From contig DATBIO010000004.1 of the NCBI GenBank assembly GCA_036556965.1, positions 1 through 36,569 of the forward strand: a stretch of DNA of 36,569 bases. The letters run 5' to 3'. The notes below the pieces were generated by a model that was not told the DNA's origin, searched no databases, and worked only from the letters and a program-made list of their open reading frames with translations. Source of the DNA: DATBIO01 sp036556965 (GTDB lineage: Bacteria; Acidobacteriota; Vicinamibacteria; Fen-336). This document shows positions 17,106-24,455 of the stretch, piece by piece. A program made the translations under genes and the position numbers. Each line of letters opens with the position of its first letter. The stretch's first letter is position 1.

Positions 17106-18448
17106 CCGAGGGCCCGGAGCCGCTCGCGCACCTCCGCCGTCGCCGCGTGCTCGTGCGACCGCACGCGGCCGAGCGCCCGCCACCGCTCGAGGCGCTCCGA
17201 CATGGCGGCCACCCGCGCGCTCTCCTGCCCGGCCAGGTCGCGCCGCTCGCCGGGGTCGGCGTCGAGGTCGAAGAGCTGCGGAGCCTGGCCGTGCAGCGAC
17301 CGCCGCCGTCCCATGGGAAGGATGAGCTTCCATCGCCCGTCCCGCAGGGCGACGGCGTTGTTGTGGGCCGACTCGTGCACGACCGCGCGCGGGGGGAGGG
17401 CGGTGGCCGTCCCGTTGAGGAGCGGCACCAGGCTGGCGCCGGGCATCGGGTGCCGCAGGCTGAGCGCGAAGAGCGCGGCCAGGGTCGGCGCGAGGTCGAG
17501 GTGGGTCACCAGCCCGGGGGGGCGCAGGCCGCGGGGGAAGCCGGGAAGGCGCACGATGAAGGGGACGCGGACCTGGGGCTCGAACAGGCCCTTGTGGCTG
17601 TAGTAGACCTCGTGCTCCCCCAGGCTCTCGCCGTGGTCGCCCGCCACCACCACCGCCACCCTCGAGTCGAGCCCCTCCCGCCGGAGGTGGCGCAGGACGC
17701 GGCCCAGCTCGCGGTCGGCGTGGTGGACCTCCGCCGCGTAGAGCGCGCGTGGATACGCGGGATCGCGCCACTCGCCGAGCCACTCGCCGTCGCCCTCGCC
17801 GGGCATGCCGGCGGCGAAGTACGCGCGGTCGCGCAGCCGGCCGTCCGCTCCCTGCGCGGGGTCCCCCTGGTAGAACAGCGCGGGGAGCCCACCGGGCGGC
17901 GCGTAGGGCGCGTGCGGGTCCCAGTAGTGGACCCAGGCGAAGAAGGGCTTCGCCGCGTCGCGCGCGCGGAGCCAGGCCAGCGCCCGGCGCGTGACCCGGC
18001 GCGCGTCGAGCTCCTGGCGCGCGGGGTCCAAGCGGGTGAACCCCCGCCAGCCGAAGTCCTCGCCCACGTGGGGCGCGGCGGGGAAGGCCGCCGTCTCGTA
18101 GCCCTTGCGCGCGAAGGCCTCGGCCAGGGTGTCCAGGCCCGCCGGCACCTCGGCCAGGTTGCCGAAGACGCCGTGCTCCAGGGCGGGGAGCCCCGTCATG
18201 AGGGTGAGGTGCGAGAGGTTGGTCACGTTCCCCTGCGCGTAGGCGCTCAGGAACACCGCGCCCTCGGTGCCGAGCTGGGCCAGGTGCGGGGAGACGTCGG
18301 GGTGGGCGCCGTAGGCGGAGACGTAGTCGTGCCTCGTGGTGTCCAGGGTGACGAGGAGCAGCGAGGTCCCCTCGGGCAGGCGCTCGGGGGCGGGCGCCGA
18401 GCAGCCGAGGGCGCCCAGGAAGAGGGCCGCGCCGGCCCGGCACCTCAC
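17093..18448 (-). CDS. Short alkaline-phosphatase-superfamily (sulfatase-fold) lipoprotein, third copy
   Basis: The protein has 451 residues from GTG 18448, overlapping the upstream stop as GTGA. The N-terminus ends LFLGALGCSAP, with Cys16 as probable lipidation site. Unlike the two paralogues at 7294-12149 it has no N-terminal beta domains: the catalytic domain begins at about residue 30 with LLLVTLDTTRHD (Asp36). The nucleophile motif reads GNVTNLSH, with Thr76 in place of Cys or Ser, and VAGDHGESLGEHEVYYSHKGLF carries metal and phosphate-binding residues. FDLDADPGERRDLA near the C-terminus is common in sulfatase annotations, and it ends LRALGYVE. It is the third gene of an operon with a GT-C-like protein and a GT2 glycosyltransferase, so it probably acts on the glycan or lipid they make, in the periplasm or at the surface. 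True arylsulfatase activity looks unlikely. Confidence 0.83.
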   Translation of the reverse strand: MRCRAGAALFLGALGCSAPAPERLPEGTSLLLVTLDTTRHDYVSAYGAHPDVSPHLAQLGTEGAVFLSAYAQGNVTNLSHLTLMTGLPALEHGVFGNLAEVPAGLDTLAEAFARKGYETAAFPAAPHVGEDFGWRGFTRLDPARQELDARRVTRRALAWLRARDAAKPFFAWVHYWDPHAPYAPPGGLPALFYQGDPAQGADGRLRDRAYFAAGMPGEGDGEWLGEWRDPAYPRALYAAEVHHADRELGRVLRHLRREGLDSRVAVVVAGDHGESLGEHEVYYSHKGLFEPQVRVPFIVRLPGFPRGLRPPGLVTHLDLAPTLAALFALSLRHPMPGASLVPLLNGTATALPPRAVVHESAHNNAVALRDGRWKLILPMGRRRSLHGQAPQLFDLDADPGERRDLAGQESARVAAMSERLERWRALGRVRSHEHAATAEVRERLRALGYVE

Positions 18449-19533
18449 CCCCGCCCTCCGGGCACGTCGAAGGCCGCGGGCCGCGCACGGAACCAGCGCA
18501 GCATCCGCGCGCCGCCGACGCGCCGGCGCCCCATGATGGCGCGACGCTTCCGCCAGGCGGAGCGGAGGTTGCGCGCGACGAGCCCGAAGGCGGGGAGCGA
18601 GGTGCGCTCGAACACGAGGGTGTAGGACACCACCTGCGCCTCGCGGACGAGGGAGGGCAGGAGCAGGACCAGGAAGTCCAGGGCGGTGTGGTTCTTGAGG
18701 CGGAGGAGGTAGCGGTTCTTCACGGAGTGGAGGTTGATCTCCGGGGGCAGGGACGCCCTGCGCTCCGGGGTCACGCGGCGGGCGTGCGTGGCCACCGCGC
18801 GCGGGGTGTAGAGGGCGTGCCACCCGAGCAGCTGCGCGCGCCACGCGAGGTCGGCGTCCTCCCGGTAGCAGAAGAAGCTCTCGTCGAAGGCCTCGCCGCC
18901 CACCGCCACGTCCTCCAGCATGCGGCGCCGGTAGAGGGCGGCCGCGCCCGTGATGCCGAACACGTACTGCACGCGGTCGTACTGGCCGCGGTCGGGCTGC
19001 CCGGCCCCGCGGTCGAGATGGCGCACCCAGGGCGTCATGTACATGCCGGTGCTGTCGAGCAGCGCGGGGCCGCCGGGCGCGGAGGGACGCAGCAGCTTGC
19101 CGCCCACGCTGCCCGCCTCGGGATGGGCGGCGGCCGCCTCCACCAGCTCCGCCACGAAGTCCGGCCGCATCACCACGTCCGGGTTCAGGGCCAGGTACAG
19201 CTCGCCCGCGGCCAGCCGCAGGGCCTGGTTGTGGGCGGCGGCGTAGCCGACGTTGGCGGCGTTGCGCACCACGCGCGCGGCGCGCCCCGCGCGCTGCGCG
19301 GCGTCGGCGCTGCCGTCGCGCGAGGCGTTGTCGATCACCACCGTCTCCAGCCGCTCGTAGGTCTGCGCCGCCACCGCCCGCAGGCACTCCGCGACCAGGC
19401 CCTCCGACTCGTGGGTCACCACGCCGATGGTCACCAGCGGGCGGGGCTCCGGGCCGGGGCGCGGCGCGCCGGCGGCGTTCCCCCGATCCCCGTTCCCGCC
19501 CGCGCCGACCGGGCCCGGCGAAGGCGGGGTCAC
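18445..19533 (-). CDS. GT2 family glycosyltransferase (rhamnosyltransferase-like)
   Basis: The protein has 362 residues from a GTG overlapping the GT-C stop as GTGA. After a Gly/Pro-rich 30-residue lead it shows the GT-A fold: TIGVVTHESEGLVAECLRAV, VVIDNASRDGS for the nucleotide, NVGYAAAHNQA, LALNPDVVM as the DxD-equivalent metal site, and DESFFCYREDADLAWR with the catalytic acidic pair. This pattern is that of dTDP-rhamnose:rhamnosyl transferases such as WbbL, though donor choice cannot be proved. The C-terminal 100 residues include a hydrophobic stretch (DFLVLLLPSLV) that may hold it at the inner membrane. It sits between a GT-C-like protein and an AP-superfamily lipoprotein and probably contributes a sugar to a membrane-linked glycan. 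Confidence 0.88.
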   Translation of the reverse strand: MTPPSPGPVGAGGNGDRGNAAGAPRPGPEPRPLVTIGVVTHESEGLVAECLRAVAAQTYERLETVVIDNASRDGSADAAQRAGRAARVVRNAANVGYAAAHNQALRLAAGELYLALNPDVVMRPDFVAELVEAAAAHPEAGSVGGKLLRPSAPGGPALLDSTGMYMTPWVRHLDRGAGQPDRGQYDRVQYVFGITGAAALYRRRMLEDVAVGGEAFDESFFCYREDADLAWRAQLLGWHALYTPRAVATHARRVTPERRASLPPEINLHSVKNRYLLRLKNHTALDFLVLLLPSLVREAQVVSYTLVFERTSLPAFGLVARNLRSAWRKRRAIMGRRRVGGARMLRWFRARPAAFDVPGGRG

Positions 19534-21683
19534 GGGACGCCGTCCTCCGGCTCGCCCTCCGGCGGCCCGCGGCGGGCACGGCGCCGCTCGCGCGCGAGCT
19601 CGTACTGGGGGACGAGCTCCACCCGCGACAGCCGCAGCGCGAGCGGGCGCCGGTCACCGCCGCCGTACGCCTCGCTCGCCGTCACCGTCCAGCCGTAGCG
19701 CAGGAGCACCTCGTTGATGCCCGGCTTCCAGAAGCGCGCGGGCGCGGGAAGGTAGCGCCGGTGCGTCCCGCGCTCGAGGGCCAGGGTGCCGACGGCGCCG
19801 CCGTTGACGGCGACGCCCACCGTCTGCTCCCAGCCGGCGGGGTGGCGGGGCGGGCTTCCCTCCAGCATGAGCACGTAGTCGGTGGCCACGTGCAGCGGGA
19901 TCAAGAGCGTCGACTCGGCGGCGTCCGACCAGCGGAAGGTGGCGCCCCCGGCGTCGCGCTCGGGCCGCGACCATCCGCGGCCCAGGATCTGCTCGTCCCC
20001 CGGCGCGCCGATGGCGATGGCCACGTCGCCGTACCGGCGGCCGCCGTAGACGGCGTCGAAGGCGTCGCCGGCCACGCCGTAGCGCAGCCGGAACAGCAGC
20101 GGCGCGGGGAAGGCGCCGGGATGCCCGGCCAGCGCGTAGAGGCGCGCCACCGCGCGCTGGGCCGCGGCGGAGAAGGGGACGGTCCCCTGCGCGGGGACGT
20201 CCCCGGCGCGCACCTGCGCGGCCAGGGCCAGGTTCCACAGCACGACGGGGGCGGCGACCGCGGCCAGGAGGAGGCGCGGCCGGCGCAGGGCCCAGTCCAG
20301 GGCGGCGCAGAAGCCGAGGGCCAGGATCACGAAGGCCTCGGTGAGGCGGCGGCTGCCGAACGCGTGGCCGGCGTCCCAGTCCCAGGTGCTGCTGAGAAGG
20401 TAGACGGCGGCGACGAGGGTGAGGGTCAGGGTGGCGGCCAGGGCGCGGTCGAGCCGGCCCAGCCAGAGGAGGCCCAGGACGGCGGCGTAGGCCGCGGGCG
20501 TCCACGCGAACAGGCCGTGGTTGGAGGAGAAGAGGAAGGCCCCCACCTGGGGCGTCCGCCAGAAGCGGAGGCCGAAGTCGAGCAGGTTGTCGGAGGCGAG
20601 CAGGCTGGCGCTGAGCAGGCGGTCGTAGAGGACCAAGGGCAGGGCCGCCGCGAGGAAGGCGGCGGCCAGCGCCGCCAGCGTACGGCGGGAGGCGCGCCTC
20701 TCCGTGGCCGGACCTCCCAGCAGGGCGGCGGCGGAGATCAGCGGCGGCAGGAGGTAGACCACGTCGTAGCGCTGGATGCCGAAGAGGAGCCCGCCCGTGG
20801 CGCCGATGGCGATCCACCGGCCGGCCCGCGGCCGGCGTCGCTGCTCCAGCCACAGCCACACCAGCACCGCCACCACGCCCGCGGCGAGGCCGTGCGGCGT
20901 GGCCGGCTCGAGGGCCGTGTACCAGAGCAGCGTGGACGCGAACCAGAAGGTGCACACCCCGGCCGCGGCCAGTCCGCGCGCGACGTAGCGCGACGCGATG
21001 CGATAGGCCAGCCAGGCGGCCAGGAAGCCGAAGGCGACGCCGGCCAGGCCGACGGCGTTGGCGTAGGGGGCGCTGTAGCCGTCGGGGACCAGGCCCAGGC
21101 CGCCCGCGGATCCGGCGCGCGCGAGCGCGTGCGCGGCCAGGAAGAACGGCGCCCACAGCAGCGCCGTCCCCGGCTCGTGCGGCGGCAGGATCGACGGGTC
21201 CACGTGGCCGGGGACGCCGAGGACCGCCCATTCGTCGGCGAGGTCGAGGTCGCCGCCCAGGAGCGCGGAGCGCAGCGTCGCGAACACCGCCTTGCCGTCC
21301 CCGCGCACGCGCGCCCCGTGGTGGTGGAACACGTGGAGGACCACGGCCAGGGCCGCGAGCAGGAGGAGGTCCGGCCCGCGCAGGCCCGCCAGCCAGCGGC
21401 CGGGCCGCAGGCCGGGTCCCGGGCCGGCGCCGCGTGGTCCGCCGTTCCGACCGGCGCGGAAGGCGGCCAGCAGGAGGGCCAGGGCCAGCCACGGGGACGG
21501 GTCGCCGCGCAGGGCGGCAGGCAGCGCGGCGCCGCCGCCTCGCACGAGCAGGAGGAGGAGGATCCAGGCGAGGACGGCGGCCAGGGCCAGCTCGGCGGCC
21601 ACGTCACCGCGCGTCGGGCGAGCGCCCGCCCCCACGCCTTCCCCGGGATCCGCGACCCTCGTGCCTTCCGACAGCGCGGCCAT
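19530..21683 (-). CDS. GT-C-like polytopic membrane protein with extracytoplasmic C-terminal domain
   Basis: The protein has 717 residues from ATG 21683; an in-frame GTG at 21716 is an alternative. Roughly the first 490 residues hold about a dozen hydrophobic segments with loops containing HHHGARVRGDGKAVF and LPPHEPGTALLW, plus SSTWDWDAGHAFGSRR, all features of uncharacterised GT-C/PMT-like proteins in bacteria. The last 200 residues (from about DEQILGRGWSRPERD) lack membrane segments and look beta-rich, with RWSDAAESTLLIPL and a W..G.NEVLLRYGW motif, which suggests a carbohydrate-binding-like periplasmic domain. It should transfer a sugar from a polyprenyl carrier to a lipid, polymer or protein outside the inner membrane. 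First gene of the operon leading to the GT2 and AP-superfamily genes. Confidence 0.8.
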   Translation of the reverse strand: MAALSEGTRVADPGEGVGAGARPTRGDVAAELALAAVLAWILLLLLVRGGGAALPAALRGDPSPWLALALLLAAFRAGRNGGPRGAGPGPGLRPGRWLAGLRGPDLLLLAALAVVLHVFHHHGARVRGDGKAVFATLRSALLGGDLDLADEWAVLGVPGHVDPSILPPHEPGTALLWAPFFLAAHALARAGSAGGLGLVPDGYSAPYANAVGLAGVAFGFLAAWLAYRIASRYVARGLAAAGVCTFWFASTLLWYTALEPATPHGLAAGVVAVLVWLWLEQRRRPRAGRWIAIGATGGLLFGIQRYDVVYLLPPLISAAALLGGPATERRASRRTLAALAAAFLAAALPLVLYDRLLSASLLASDNLLDFGLRFWRTPQVGAFLFSSNHGLFAWTPAAYAAVLGLLWLGRLDRALAATLTLTLVAAVYLLSSTWDWDAGHAFGSRRLTEAFVILALGFCAALDWALRRPRLLLAAVAAPVVLWNLALAAQVRAGDVPAQGTVPFSAAAQRAVARLYALAGHPGAFPAPLLFRLRYGVAGDAFDAVYGGRRYGDVAIAIGAPGDEQILGRGWSRPERDAGGATFRWSDAAESTLLIPLHVATDYVLMLEGSPPRHPAGWEQTVGVAVNGGAVGTLALERGTHRRYLPAPARFWKPGINEVLLRYGWTVTASEAYGGGDRRPLALRLSRVELVPQYELARERRRARRGPPEGEPEDGVP

Positions 21684-21759
21684 CGAGCCGGGGGCTTCGC
21701 CGGCGGCCGAGGTCACCTGCACTGCTGCACGCCTGGCACTCGGGACGGGGCAGAGTCTC

Positions 21760-21774
21760 CCACGCCGGGCGTGG
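21760..21774. promoter_or_regulatory. 15-base palindrome between divergent glycosyltransferase genes
   Basis: CCACGCC and GGCGTGG form perfect 7-base arms around a single central base. It lies in the 123-base gap between the starts at 21683 (minus) and 21807 (plus). One central base leaves no room for a hairpin loop, so a dimeric regulator site is the more likely reading. In DNA this GC-rich, chance is a real alternative. Confidence 0.25.
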
Positions 21775-21806
21775 CCCGGCAAACCCGTGTGATAGCCTCG
21801 CCGCGC

Positions 21807-22937
21807 ATGCGGATTGCCCTGCTGGGGACGCGCGGCATTCCCGCCAGCTACGGGGGCTTCGAGACCTTCGCCGAGGAGCTGGCCACGCGCCTGGCCGCGC
21901 GCGGGCACGAGGTCACCGTGTACTGCCGCGCCCACCACACCCCGCGCGCCCTCCGCGCGCACCGGGGCGTCCGGCTGGTGGTGCTGCCCACCATCCGGCG
22001 CAAGCACCTCGACACGCCCGTGCACACCCTGCTCTCCGTGCTCCACGCCGCCGCCGGGGGCCACCAGGCGGTGGTCATGTGCAACGCCGCCAACGCCGTC
22101 TTCGTGCCCCTGTGCCGGCTGGCGGGGCAGCGCGTCGCCCTCAACGTGGACGGGCTGGAATGGAAGCGCCGCAAGTGGGGAGTGGCCGGGCGCTGGTGCT
22201 ACCTGCTGTCGGAGCGGCTGGCCGCCGTGCTCGCCGACGCCGTGGTCACGGACTCGCGTGTGGTCGAGGAGTACTACCGCACCCGCCACCGCGCGGGCAG
22301 CTCCTTCATCCCCTACGGCGCGGCCGAGCAGAAGGCGGCGGGCACCGCCTCCCTGGAGCGCCTCGGCCTGCAGCCGCGGCGCTACCTGCTCTACGTGAGC
22401 CGCCTGGAGCCCGAGAACAACGCGGACCGCGTGGTCCGCGAGTACGCCCAGGTGCGCACGGAGGTGCCCCTGGTGGTGGTGGGAGACGCGCCCTATGCCC
22501 GCGCCTTCATCGAGCGCCTCCATGCCACGGCCGATCCCCGGGTGCGCTTCACCGGGTACCAGTTCGGCGAGCCGTACCGCGAGCTGATGAGCCATGCCCT
22601 CGCCTGCGTCCACGCCACCGAGGCGGGGGGCACGCATCCCGCCCTCCTCGACGCCATGGGCATCGGCAACGGCGTGCTGGTCAACGACGTGGCCGAGAAC
22701 CGCGAGGTGGCGCAGGACGCCGCGGTCTACTTCCGGTGCGACCGGCCGGGCGACCTGGCCGAGAAGCTCAAGTGGGTGCTCGACGACCCCGAGCGGCTGG
22801 CGCCCCTGGCCGAGAGGGCGCGCGCGCGCGCGCGCGCCGCCTACCGCTGGGAGGCGGTCGCGGACGGGTACGAGGGCCTGCTACGACGGATGCTGGAGTC
22901 GCGCGCCACCGCATCGTGGCGCAACGCGGCGTCCTGA
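21807..22937 (+). CDS. GT4-type glycosyltransferase (DUF1972/rhamnosyltransferase-like)
   Basis: The protein has 376 residues with the GT-B fold. The N-terminus MRIALLGTRGIPASYGGFET is the hallmark of the DUF1972 group of bacterial GT4 enzymes, many of which are annotated as rhamnosyl or glucosyl transferases in polysaccharide clusters. YVSRLEPENN is the nucleotide-sugar loop of the second domain and EAGGTHPALLDAMGIGN corresponds to the conserved E-x7-E region, here with the second acid replaced. It acts at the cytoplasmic face on a lipid-linked glycan. A GATAGC hexamer lies ten bases before the ATG. Near the 3' end an alternating GC run (22818-22837) encodes Arg-Ala repeats. It is divergent from the GT-C-like operon and convergent with the EF-hand gene. 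Confidence 0.88.
   Translation: MRIALLGTRGIPASYGGFETFAEELATRLAARGHEVTVYCRAHHTPRALRAHRGVRLVVLPTIRRKHLDTPVHTLLSVLHAAAGGHQAVVMCNAANAVFVPLCRLAGQRVALNVDGLEWKRRKWGVAGRWCYLLSERLAAVLADAVVTDSRVVEEYYRTRHRAGSSFIPYGAAEQKAAGTASLERLGLQPRRYLLYVSRLEPENNADRVVREYAQVRTEVPLVVVGDAPYARAFIERLHATADPRVRFTGYQFGEPYRELMSHALACVHATEAGGTHPALLDAMGIGNGVLVNDVAENREVAQDAAVYFRCDRPGDLAEKLKWVLDDPERLAPLAERARARARAAYRWEAVADGYEGLLRRMLESRATASWRNAAS
22818..22837. repeat. (GC)10 dinucleotide run inside the GT4 gene
   Basis: Twenty bases alternate G and C without interruption and read in frame as repeating Ala-Arg codons, about 33 codons before the stop. Such a run can slip during replication and can adopt Z-DNA. A shorter run of 14 alternating bases lies in hpnC at 26588-26601. 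Confidence 0.7.
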
Positions 22938-22939
22938 GG

Positions 22940-22976
22940 AGCCGTCGGGTGCCCGGCGGGGAGGCCGGGTACGGCT
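22940..22976. terminator. Two-part hairpin between convergent genes
   Basis: AGCCGT (22940-22945) can pair with ACGGCT (22971-22976), enclosing a second stem CCCGGC (22952-22957) with GCCGGG (22964-22969) and a 6-base loop. It fills the gap between the GT4 stop and the EF-hand gene stop. There is no T run, so it would be an atypical, possibly bidirectional, terminator or a 3'-end stabiliser. Confidence 0.35.
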
Positions 22977-23520
22977 ATCCGCGCGGGCGGTTCGGGTTGC
23001 GGCCCTTGGCCCTGCCCGCCTTGCCCGCCGCCTTGGCCGCCTTGCGGGCGGCCCGCGCCTGCTGGCGGGAGGCCTTCTTCGCCTCGCGCATCGACTTGCG
23101 CTCCGCCTTGTGCTGGCCGCGGTTGGCCTTGTCCACCTTGCCGACCTTGCCCGTCTTGCCCGCCTTGCGCTGGGCCTTCAGGGCCGCCCGGCGCGCCTGC
23201 CGGCTCGCCTTGTCCGCCTTGCCCGCCTTCGCGCCCTTGGCCTTCCCCCCGTTGAGCGAGGCCTTCCGGCCCGCGCGCTCGGCCTGGCGCTGCGCCTTCT
23301 TCTGGGCGCGCTCCGCGCCCTTGGCGCTCCGGTCCCGCGTGGCCGCGCGCGCCGCCTTGCGGGCCTGCTTCTCGCTGGCGTCGAGGCGACGGTCGCCGTT
23401 GCGGTCGTACTGGGCGCGGACGGCGCGGCGCTCCGCGCGCGAACGGTCGGGTGCGGCCTCGGCGAGCCCCGAGACGGCCAACGCGAGGCTTGCCGCGAGA
23501 ACCGGCAGACTCTTGCGCAT
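22975..23520 (-). CDS. Exported Lys/Arg/Ala-rich protein with one EF-hand calcium motif
   Basis: The protein has 181 residues. A signal peptide (residues 1-22, MRKSLPVLAASLALAVSGLA then EA) with an Ala-x-Ala type cleavage region predicts export. Residues 39-50, DRNGDRRLDASE, fit the 12-residue EF-hand loop exactly: Asp1, Asn3, Asp5, Leu8, Asp9 and Glu12. Everything after it is low-complexity Lys, Arg, Ala and Gly with tracts such as KKAQRQAERAGRKAS and ARAARKAAKAAGKAGRAKGR, resembling histone H1 tails or AlgP-like proteins but here behind a signal peptide. The start codon follows the stop of the DNase I-fold gene directly, with GGAGGG just upstream, so the two are one operon. A role in binding nucleic acid, polyphosphate or anionic glycan outside the membrane is inference. 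No known family is recognised with certainty. Confidence 0.75.
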   Translation of the reverse strand: MRKSLPVLAASLALAVSGLAEAAPDRSRAERRAVRAQYDRNGDRRLDASEKQARKAARAATRDRSAKGAERAQKKAQRQAERAGRKASLNGGKAKGAKAGKADKASRQARRAALKAQRKAGKTGKVGKVDKANRGQHKAERKSMREAKKASRQQARAARKAAKAAGKAGRAKGRNPNRPRG

Positions 23521-24435
23521 TCACCCTCCAGACGGCCCCGAGACGGCCGGGCCGCGTTCCGCACGGGACGGAAGCGTATTCGGCAGGAACGGTAACACTC
23601 CCGGCGCGCCCCGGTCAACCCTGTCCTCGGGCGCGGGCAGCCTCAGGACGGCCCAGACCGGCCGGTGGTCGCTGGCTCCCCGGGTGTCGCGCACGACCCC
23701 CACCGCGGGCGGGGCGGGCGGGCGCAGCCCCTTCACGAAGACGTGGTCCCACTGGAAGAGGGGCAGCGTGCGCCCGACCTCCTTGGTGGGCCAGGCGAAG
23801 CCTCCCTCCTCGAACACCTCGCCGATCCAGCGGCTGTTGAAGTCGCCCGCCACCAGGGCTAGCGCGAAGTGCTGTGCGTCCTCGAAGATGGCGCGCGCCT
23901 GGTCGCGCCGCTGGCCGCCGCTGATGCTCATGACGGTGTCCATGTGAACGCTGTAGAGACGGACCCTGTCCCGGCCCAGGAGCATGGTGGCCGCGGTGGC
24001 CGTGCGCTGACGGCCGCTGAGCCGGCCGTGGTGGGGGAGGATGATCTTGCGGTCGTCCACCAGGGGCCAGCGCGCCAGGAGCGCGTTGCCGAAGTCGCCG
24101 TCCGCCGAGGGGTGGACGGTGGCGGGGTAGTAGACGTAGTTCATCTTCAAGACGTAGGCGATGCGCACCACCGCCTCTTCCTTCATCTCCTGGAGGGCGA
24201 GGACGTCGGCGCCGGCGACGTCGGGGTGCTCGCGCAGCAGGTTGATGGCGCGCGTGATCCGCTTCGCGTACTTGATGTTGAAGCTCACCACCTTGAACTC
24301 GTCCTCCGGAGGCGGGGTGGGCACGCCGTAGGCCCCCGCGTACCGCGGCCCCGCGGGGTCCGTGTAGTTGCGCGCCGCGCAGGCGGGGGAGGCGACGAGG
24401 GCGCCGGCGGCGAGGAGGGCGAGCGCGCGTCTCAT
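23521..24435 (-). CDS. Exported endonuclease/exonuclease/phosphatase (DNase I-fold) protein
   Basis: The protein has 304 residues with a signal peptide (MRRALALLAAGALVASPACA), probably cleaved after Ala20. All catalytic positions of the EEP superfamily are present: Asn53 (SFNIKYA), Glu83 (LQEM), His164 (HMDT), Asp198 and Asn200 (GDFNS), Asp230 (WDHVF) and the Asp256-His257 pair (SDHRPVW). These bind a divalent metal and cleave a phosphodiester or phosphomonoester; the substrate may be DNA, RNA, a phospholipid headgroup or an inositol phosphate. SVHMDTVMSISGGQRRDQA between the third and fourth motifs is a typical metal-site helix. The protein is complete and exported. It is divergent from the MFS gene with only 20 bases between them and leads directly into the EF-hand gene. 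Confidence 0.87.
   Translation of the reverse strand: MRRALALLAAGALVASPACAARNYTDPAGPRYAGAYGVPTPPPEDEFKVVSFNIKYAKRITRAINLLREHPDVAGADVLALQEMKEEAVVRIAYVLKMNYVYYPATVHPSADGDFGNALLARWPLVDDRKIILPHHGRLSGRQRTATAATMLLGRDRVRLYSVHMDTVMSISGGQRRDQARAIFEDAQHFALALVAGDFNSRWIGEVFEEGGFAWPTKEVGRTLPLFQWDHVFVKGLRPPAPPAVGVVRDTRGASDHRPVWAVLRLPAPEDRVDRGAPGVLPFLPNTLPSRAERGPAVSGPSGG
23524..23529 (-). promoter_or_regulatory. Shine-Dalgarno GGAGGG overlapping the DNase I-fold gene's last codons
   Basis: GGAGGG is made of the last two Gly codons of the upstream gene and is followed by TGA and then ATG. The stop and start codons are adjacent, so ribosomes ending the upstream gene can restart at once. Confidence 0.6.
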
Positions 24436-24440
24436 GAAGC

Positions 24441-24446
24441 TATGGT
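24441..24446 (+). promoter_or_regulatory. -10-like hexamer TATGGT before the MFS gene
   Basis: TATGGT lies nine bases before the ATG at 24456 inside a 20-base divergent gap. Any -35 element must sit inside the 5' end of the divergent gene. Confidence 0.35.
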
Positions 24447-24455
24447 GGCACAGGA

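Noticed and set aside
7294..18448. Annotation of the three AP-superfamily proteins as arylsulfatases
   Set aside because: The nucleophile Cys or Ser is Thr in all three, so the sulfatase label describes only the fold.
22975..23520. Histone H1-like chromosomal protein
   Set aside because: A clear signal peptide and an EF-hand loop place it outside the cytoplasm, which does not fit a nucleoid protein.
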